A stretch of DNA of 64,000 bases from Whalleya microplaca (taxonomy: Eukaryota > Ascomycota > Sordariomycetes > Xylariales > Xylariaceae), in the NCBI GenBank assembly GCA_022497155.1, contig MU385717.1, forward strand, positions 124,001 through 188,000. The letters are read 5' to 3'. The stretch's first letter is position 1, and every line of letters starts with the position of its first letter. A model generated the notes under the pieces. It did no database searches. It was given only the letters and a program-made list of their open reading frames with translations, and had not been told where the DNA came from. Both the position numbers and the translations under genes were made by a program. This document shows positions 58,601 through 64,000 of the stretch, in pieces.

Positions 58601-60327
58601 TCTGCCAGAACCTTCGCGACGGCCAATGGGCGCTGGATTATGTTGTTGGACGCCTCGAGAGAATCAGCCAACAGCCGGAATTCACGAACCTTGCGCAACT
58701 AGCGGCGTGGTTCAAGGAAAGATTTGATGCTCTTCGCAAGATTCCAAGCTTCCTGCTACCCCGCTACTTTGCCCTCGTCCTGCGGACTGCCTACCGGGCT
58801 GCGTGGGACAGAGGCCTGGAACTCATGAACGACAACGTCCGCAACGGCCAGTGGTTCCTTCAAAGCTTGGGTATGGTCAGTATCCAGCAAACTGGCATTG
58901 TCAAATCTGCGTCGCTCTGGCCCAAGAAACTTGTTCCTTCACTTGCTGCAGGCTTGCCGCATTTTGCTGTGGAATGGGCAAGGTGTTGGGGTCGCGATGT
59001 TTTTATCTCCCTTCGCGGTCTTTACCTCGGAACTGGCCGGTTTGATGAGGCTGCGGAGCACATATTCGCGTTCGCCAGTGTTTTGAAGCACGGTATGATC
59101 CCGAATCTTCTCAGCAGCGGCAACCTTCCACGATATAATAGTCGAGATTCCATCTGGTTTTTCTTGCAGTGTATTCAGGACTACACCAAATATGCACCAG
59201 ACGGATTGAACCTGTTAACAAAGAAAGTGAAACGGAGGTTCCTGCCGTATGATGACACATGGTTTGACTCAGAGGACCCTAGAGCATATTCGCAGGAGAG
59301 CTTGGTTCAGGACGTTATACAAGAGGCTCTGCAACGTCATGCCTCTGGTATGAAGTTCCGTGAAGCTAACGCCGGTCCTAGCATCGATTCACAGATGCGC
59401 GATGAAGGCTTCAACATCGAAGTCAACGTGGACTGGGCCAATGGAATCATTTTTGGTGGAAACCAGTTCAACTGCGGTACGTGGATGGACAAGATGGGCG
59501 AGAGTGAGCGCGCTGGTTCGAAAGGAGTCCCTGGTACACCTCGTGACGGCGCTGCTATCGAAATTACCGGTTTACTCTATAGTACTCTCACCTGGCTAGC
59601 CAAACTCAATGCTGAGGGAAAATACCCCTATAAGGGCGTAACGAAGCCTGATGGCTCTGAAATCACCTTCTCAGCTTGGGCCGGCCTTGTCAAGTCTAGC
59701 TTCGAGCACAGCTATTACGTACCTTTAGATCAGTCGGAGGATGCACAGTATGCCGTTAATACCAGCATTGTCAACCGCCGCGGCATCTACAAGGACCTCT
59801 TCCGCTCTGGCAAGGAATACGAAGACTACCAGCTACGTCCCAACTTCGCCATCGCCATGACCGTAGCGCCCGATCTTTTCGACCCCGACCACGCCATGGG
59901 CGCTCTCGTCCTCGCAGACAAGGTCCTGCGCGGACCCACGGGCATGGCGACCCTAGACCCCGCGGACCTCAACTACAGGCCGTACTACATCAACAGCGAG
60001 GACTCGACGGACTTCGCGACATCCAAGGGCCGGAACTACCACCAGGGCCCCGAGTGGCTGTGGCCCACGGGCTTCTTCCTGCGCGCGCTGCTGAAGTTCG
60101 ACCTCCAGAGACACGACACGAAGGAGGGGCGCGTCGAGGCCTACCAGCAGGTCACGAGGCGACTGGGCGGCTGCAAGGAGATGATCCAGCAGAGCCCGTG
60201 GGCCGGCCTGACGGAGCTCACGCAGAAGAACGGCGAGTACTGCAATGATTCGAGCCCCACGCAGGCTTGGAGTGCCGGCTGCCTGATCGATTTATACATG
60301 GATGCTGCCGGTTACGGCATGGAGTAA
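55624..60327 (+). CDS. GDB1: Glycogen debranching enzyme (4-alpha-glucanotransferase / amylo-alpha-1,6-glucosidase)
   Basis: Two exons (55624-55853, 55911-60327) give 1548 residues, the usual length. A 57-nt intron (GTAGGC...TCTAG, branch TGCTAAT) splits the REYK/LNPDFNRT junction. The N-terminal transferase half is GH13-like. Its catalytic regions are LTDIVLNHTAHNS, AGIRIDNCHSTP (nucleophile Asp near 555), YVVAELFTGSEE (acid/base Glu near 584) and MDCTHDNE. The C-terminal GH133 glucosidase half has GLPHFAVEWARCWGRDVFIS (about 1085-1105), GNLPRYNSRDSIWFFLQ, FGGNQFNCGTWMDKMGES (near 1260) and GPEWLWPTGFFLRALLKFD. It removes glycogen branch points after phosphorylase action, in the cytosol. Third positions become very GC-rich in the last 500 bp. 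The protein is intact. Confidence 0.97.
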
Positions 60328-60823
60328 GAGCGATCTGCGAGGAGAGTAGACAGTACGAGACAAGCAGTAGACAAGCAGCAATTCGTAACCCATCCAGTGT
60401 TTCATGGGACGAGCATCGAAGCTAGAAAGAGCAAGCATACGTACAGCTAGAGATGATTGGATTATGTGGCCTATTAAATATAAATTCATACATGGTTACC
60501 AGGATTTTCGCGCTCGACCAATACGTGAATGCCTGTCCTAGAAGTGATGATGGCCCGTCATTGCTCGAGATGCAAATCTCAATCCCATGTCCGAAACCTT
60601 ATACTTTTGCAATTCAATATCATGATGTCGTAAAATTTTGGTACTAAAACCTCCTTAATGGAGCGCTGTAGTTTAACAACTAAGAAAACTACATCACTCT
60701 ACCTTAATCCAATAGTTTTTATGTGCCGCACATACGCAGATATGTTTGAATTAAAACTCCATTGGGCACACCATCCTTGTGAAGTGAGCAGGCAGGTGAA
60801 GCTCTACACTGCAGATCCCTCCG

Positions 60824-60837
60824 CCCCCCCCCCCCCC
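60824..60837. repeat. C14 homopolymer
   Basis: Uninterrupted run of 14 C in non-coding DNA. Confidence 0.85.
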
Positions 60838-61620
60838 ACGAATCCTTACCTACGCTACGCGTATTGCAAGGTTACCGCTCCTCTTCCAGCATATCCGTCT
60901 CCCTTGATGACGTAGTAGGTAGGTAGCAAATAGCAAATTTGTTCGACTTAGGCCGCGTTTCCTAGATTTCTTATTATACCTACCTGTCCTGTCCGTCGGT
61001 AGTCCGGATCTACCTATGTATGTATGTACTGTGGCAGTGTGGCTAGGTCGGTATTACACCAGTATGTGCCGTCCCTTTATCTGTCTGCGGCCTACCTGCT
61101 TGTCTCGTATTTGCAACATGTGGTCGCTGTGTGTGCATGTGTGTGTGTGTGTGTGTGTAGGCACAGCCCAACCAGCGTAGTAATCGAGTCAAGTTACCTA
61201 AGTCAGAGGTCACCCTAATAAGTTGAACTTGAGTCGAGTCGAGTTTGAGTTCAGTATACCTAGTCTATTCAATACAACTGCTACAACGATAGTATAATGG
61301 TAGTCAGGCGGAGGCAACTTGCGGAATGCGCACAGGCGGCACAGCGATTTCCCCTCTTTCTGGGAATCCCTCCCGCGATACTAGAAAAACATATTTTTTT
61401 TAACATGAGAAGTACTCCTTCTTTACCTACTTATCACTTCGTAATATCACTTAACAAAACCCATATACGGGCATACGTATCCAAGGACGTGCCAACAAGT
61501 AAATAGACTTTCTGCCAACGTCACTAGCGACCTCCAATCCTCGTGTGAACTCGAAACCTTAGCCATCCATCCCACACCACTAAGTTCGTCTAACTCTACC
61601 TCAGGCTAGCTTCCATGCTG

Positions 61621-61643
61621 CCCCCCCCCCCCCCCCGGGGGGG
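61621..61643. repeat. C16-G7 run
   Basis: Sixteen C followed directly by seven G, just left of the N gap. Could form a hairpin or be a sequencing or assembly artefact. Confidence 0.8.
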
Positions 61644-61685
61644 CCTTGGACGGCAAAATAACAGTGAAATTTAAGACCCCCCGGG

Positions 61686-61695
61686 NNNNNNNNNN
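61686..61695. other. Assembly gap (10 N)
   Basis: Ten undetermined bases between C/G-rich homopolymer stretches; true gap length is unknown. Confidence 0.99.
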
Positions 61696-61783
61696 CTGTT
61701 TTCTTTTGGTATTTTTATTTAAAATAAATTTTGGCAAACCCTGTTTGTTTTTGGGGCCGGTTTTTTTCTTCTTAACTTGTTTA

Positions 61784-61811
61784 CCCCCCCCCCCCCCCCC
61801 CCCCCCCCCCC
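61784..61811. repeat. C28 homopolymer
   Basis: Twenty-eight uninterrupted C, close to the N gap; the exact length is unreliable. Confidence 0.8.
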
Positions 61812-63261
61812 GGCTCTGGGGAATAAGACGTCAAAAAAACCTTATATGTACCTCCCTCGAATGCTATAGGCATGCAACGAGAGCGGGCGTGCGTGTGTGT
61901 GTGTGTGTATGAATCAACCACCCGAGTCCTGACTAGATAGGGTAGGTAGGGTAGATAGATAGGTACATCGCCCGCCAGGAACGCCCCACACCACGTATCA
62001 ACAGCATCTCTCTATATCTACATAATAGCCATACATACCTATAGTAAACGCATATGTCGAGAGGCCTTCTTACGGCATGTGTTGGCCAGCGCCTTAGTCC
62101 TATTTCCTCCCAGTCTTCTATCGCTAAACCCCTGGGCATCAACTAAACCAACCAACGAGCATTGCGAGCCAGCCAACCACAGTCGGGGAGGAGGCTTTGT
62201 ACCTTGGGGATGGGATGTAGGTATGATTTGTATAATGTAAGGTATGTGGGGGCCCGGAGTCCGGAGTGTGGTCTAGGTAGATACACCGCAGCAGTAACGG
62301 ACGGGTAGAGTTGGGCACCTAGCTGGAGATCCAATAGCCTCCTTACTTGCCTTGCTTCGACCACCACCTATAACCGTGTGAGTATTTTAGTGAAGCACGG
62401 CTCACTGCTGGATATCGATACACAGATAGGTTAAGTACTTTTCATCTGTTTCACCTAGATTAGACGTGCGAATTGTCAAGGAAGCACCTGCGCATTATAC
62501 CTATGCAGATATTACACTCCATAGCAATATCAAGGGCCACACACTTCCAATATCAGTATGATAAGAACTACTACAAGACATGGGGACCGAAGAGGCTATT
62601 TTTGTTTTTGTACAGGATTAGCATGGACTTCCCATGTTCTCTAGCAAGACGGGACTCGACTCCTCAAGGCAGCCAAGCCAGTCCTCCCTCCCTCTTCTTG
62701 CCTGGGACTATATTCATCCTTCATCCGCCCTTTCTAGCGACTCTCTCCCTCTCTCTGTCTCTCTCTCTCTCTGCAACCCACCGAAAAACCCTTTCCTTCT
62801 AGAAGCAGCCTCCTCCCTCTTTGCTTGAAGAGGAGCCAGCCAGCGTGTGAGAAAAAGTGATATCAAACCCATCCAAAATTCCTCCTTTGCCTTTGGCCTG
62901 TTTCCCTTGACTGCCTACCCAAAAAAAAGATAAAAGATAAAAAGAACCCCTCCCCCACTCACGCCTAGTTTACTCAAGAAACACAACAACACAGTAGGAA
63001 ACTACATTCGGTAGTATAGTATTGCAGTGAGTCCAACTTTCTTCCGTACCGAAACGCCCTGTTATGTGGAACTCGGAGCCGAGGAATGGCGCGATGAAGA
63101 TGGCCAGCAAGCAATGATAACATAAAAGAATAATGGAAGTGTTATATACGGCGGTTCGTGGTACGGCTTAGTAGACGTAGATGCAGAATGCAGTCCGCGA
63201 GTGCAAAGGACGGTCGAGAAGTTTGCAAAATAAGACAGCTTTGATATTGGCGTTCTGTTCA

Positions 63262-64000
63262 TCACGTCCGCCGGAGGACGTTCCACTTCTTGCGTGCGGC
63301 TTTCTTCGGTTTTTCTGTGTAGTCGGCACCAGCGGCCCCAGTGCCTGACATGAACATCGCGCCCGAGTAGTTGCTATCCCTGGCGCCGGGGCCGACCAGA
63401 TTGCCCTGGGTGTTAACGGCGACGGAACTGGGTAGACCCTTGCCCAGCTCGTACAATCGATCCTTCTTCCTCAGGTACTTGCGGCGCCAGATGCAAGCCC
63501 CGACCCAGATACCTATAATACCAACGACGACGATAACGATCATGATAACCCATCTCCAATGGCCGGAAAGCCTGCGAACAAGTCAATTTAAGGCCCACGA
63601 TAGATGCTAAATGAAGCAAGGGAGGGACATACCAGTCTCCGCCGGCGCTTGAGTTACTGCCAGAACTTGCACCAGTACTTGAACTCGCGGCAGTGCTAGT
63701 TGATGTAGCGACAGCTTTGCCGTCACAGAAGCTCGTGAACCAGCTCTGTATGCCCGATAGCCCGTTGGCATCCCCGGGGCACGCATTGTCACAGACGCCG
63801 GACGTGCCCTGCTTGAAAGACTGCAGACTGCTGTAGGCGCAAAAGCAGGTGTCATAGGTATTCGCATCGGCGGTCGGCGCGGCGGGCGGTACACAGGCAC
63901 CGTTGGCATCGTACAGAGGACCACATTGCGCCGCGCACGAAGGCAGCGAGGAGAAGGGTACTACGGTTGTCGCTGGCAGAGCTACATGGCAATTCACGTT
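63262..64000 (-). CDS. CFEM-like Cys-rich single-pass membrane protein (5' truncated by window edge)
   Basis: Two exons visible on minus: 63633 to beyond the window end, and 63262-63571, with a 61-nt intron (GTATGT...CGCAG). The ectodomain has the CFEM-like order LPSCAAQCGPLYDANGACVP, DTCFC, VCDNACPG and WFTSFC. A Ser/Thr/Gly-rich stalk follows, then one transmembrane helix (WRWVIMIVIVVGIIGIWVGA) and a basic cytoplasmic start (WRRKYLRKKDR). The tail of about 75 residues ends in a Lys-rich segment. The start codon and probably a signal peptide lie beyond base 64000. Such proteins sit at the fungal surface; CFEM domains can bind haem or act in wall or host interaction, but the classical CFEM Asp cannot be confirmed here. 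Confidence 0.75.

Larger units (their letters stand above)
60328..63261. other. Non-coding region with microsatellites, C runs and an assembly gap
   Basis: No gene recognised over 2.9 kb. It holds GT-type microsatellites (about 61127-61158 and 61886-61908), a CT run (about 62741-62773), three long C runs and a 10-base N gap. The 3' flank of the right-edge minus gene is near 63061-63261. Confidence 0.6.

Noticed and set aside
61646..61912. 88-codon frame across the N gap
   Set aside because: Made of homopolymer and undetermined bases; not a gene.

Overview
The window reads as nuclear chromosomal DNA of a filamentous ascomycete (Pezizomycotina, probably Sordariomycetes). Nearly all genes are split by short introns (about 45-150 nt) with GTRNGN donors, CTRAY-type branch sites and YAG acceptors. 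The gene set is fungal: septin Cdc3, La protein, LSm4, mitochondrial ribosomal protein S4, glycogen debranching enzyme, GH75 chitosanase, MFS drug-type transporters and secreted Cys-rich proteins. Species cannot be fixed from sequence alone. There is one 10-N assembly gap (61686-61695). All exon joins were worked out by hand from reading frame, splice sites and family motifs.

Layout. 1-7.3 kb: a SINE-like element flanked by a 14-bp direct repeat, a one-TM secretory protein, a GH75 chitosanase and a glutamate carboxypeptidase II-like M28 peptidase. 7.3-12.1 kb: a gene-free AT-rich block. 12.1-19 kb: a 14-TM-type MFS pump, a BTB/POZ protein and a large proline/histidine/glycine-rich type I membrane protein. 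20-23.2 kb: LSM4 and a mitochondrial PPR-like protein. 24.5-26.3 kb: an Mdr1/Flu1-type MFS transporter. 26.3-30.5 kb: gene-free DNA, then the low-complexity leader of CDC3 (30.5-32.3 kb). 34.8-43 kb: an unknown membrane protein, the uS4m/NAM9 homologue, a third MFS transporter and the La protein LHP1. 43.9-52.8 kb: a small secreted Cys-rich protein, a PhyH dioxygenase and a divergent UNC93-like transporter (each broken by one in-frame TGA), a DnaJ protein and a TauD-type dioxygenase. 55.6-60.3 kb: GDB1. 60.3-64 kb: microsatellites and C homopolymers, then a CFEM-like membrane protein that runs off the right edge.

Housekeeping genes (septin, LSm4, La, NAM9, GDB1) alternate with accessory genes (transporters, oxygenases, secreted proteins). 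I see no polyketide synthase, NRPS or terpene synthase, so no classical secondary-metabolite cluster. The most accessory-like group is 43.9-52.8 kb, which holds two Fe(II)/2-oxoglutarate dioxygenases and a transporter within about 7 kb. The points most worth checking are the matching single-TGA lesions in the divergent PhyH/UNC93 pair, the SINE-like insertion, seven perfect TACCTAGGTA palindromes in non-coding DNA, and the proline-repeat membrane protein.
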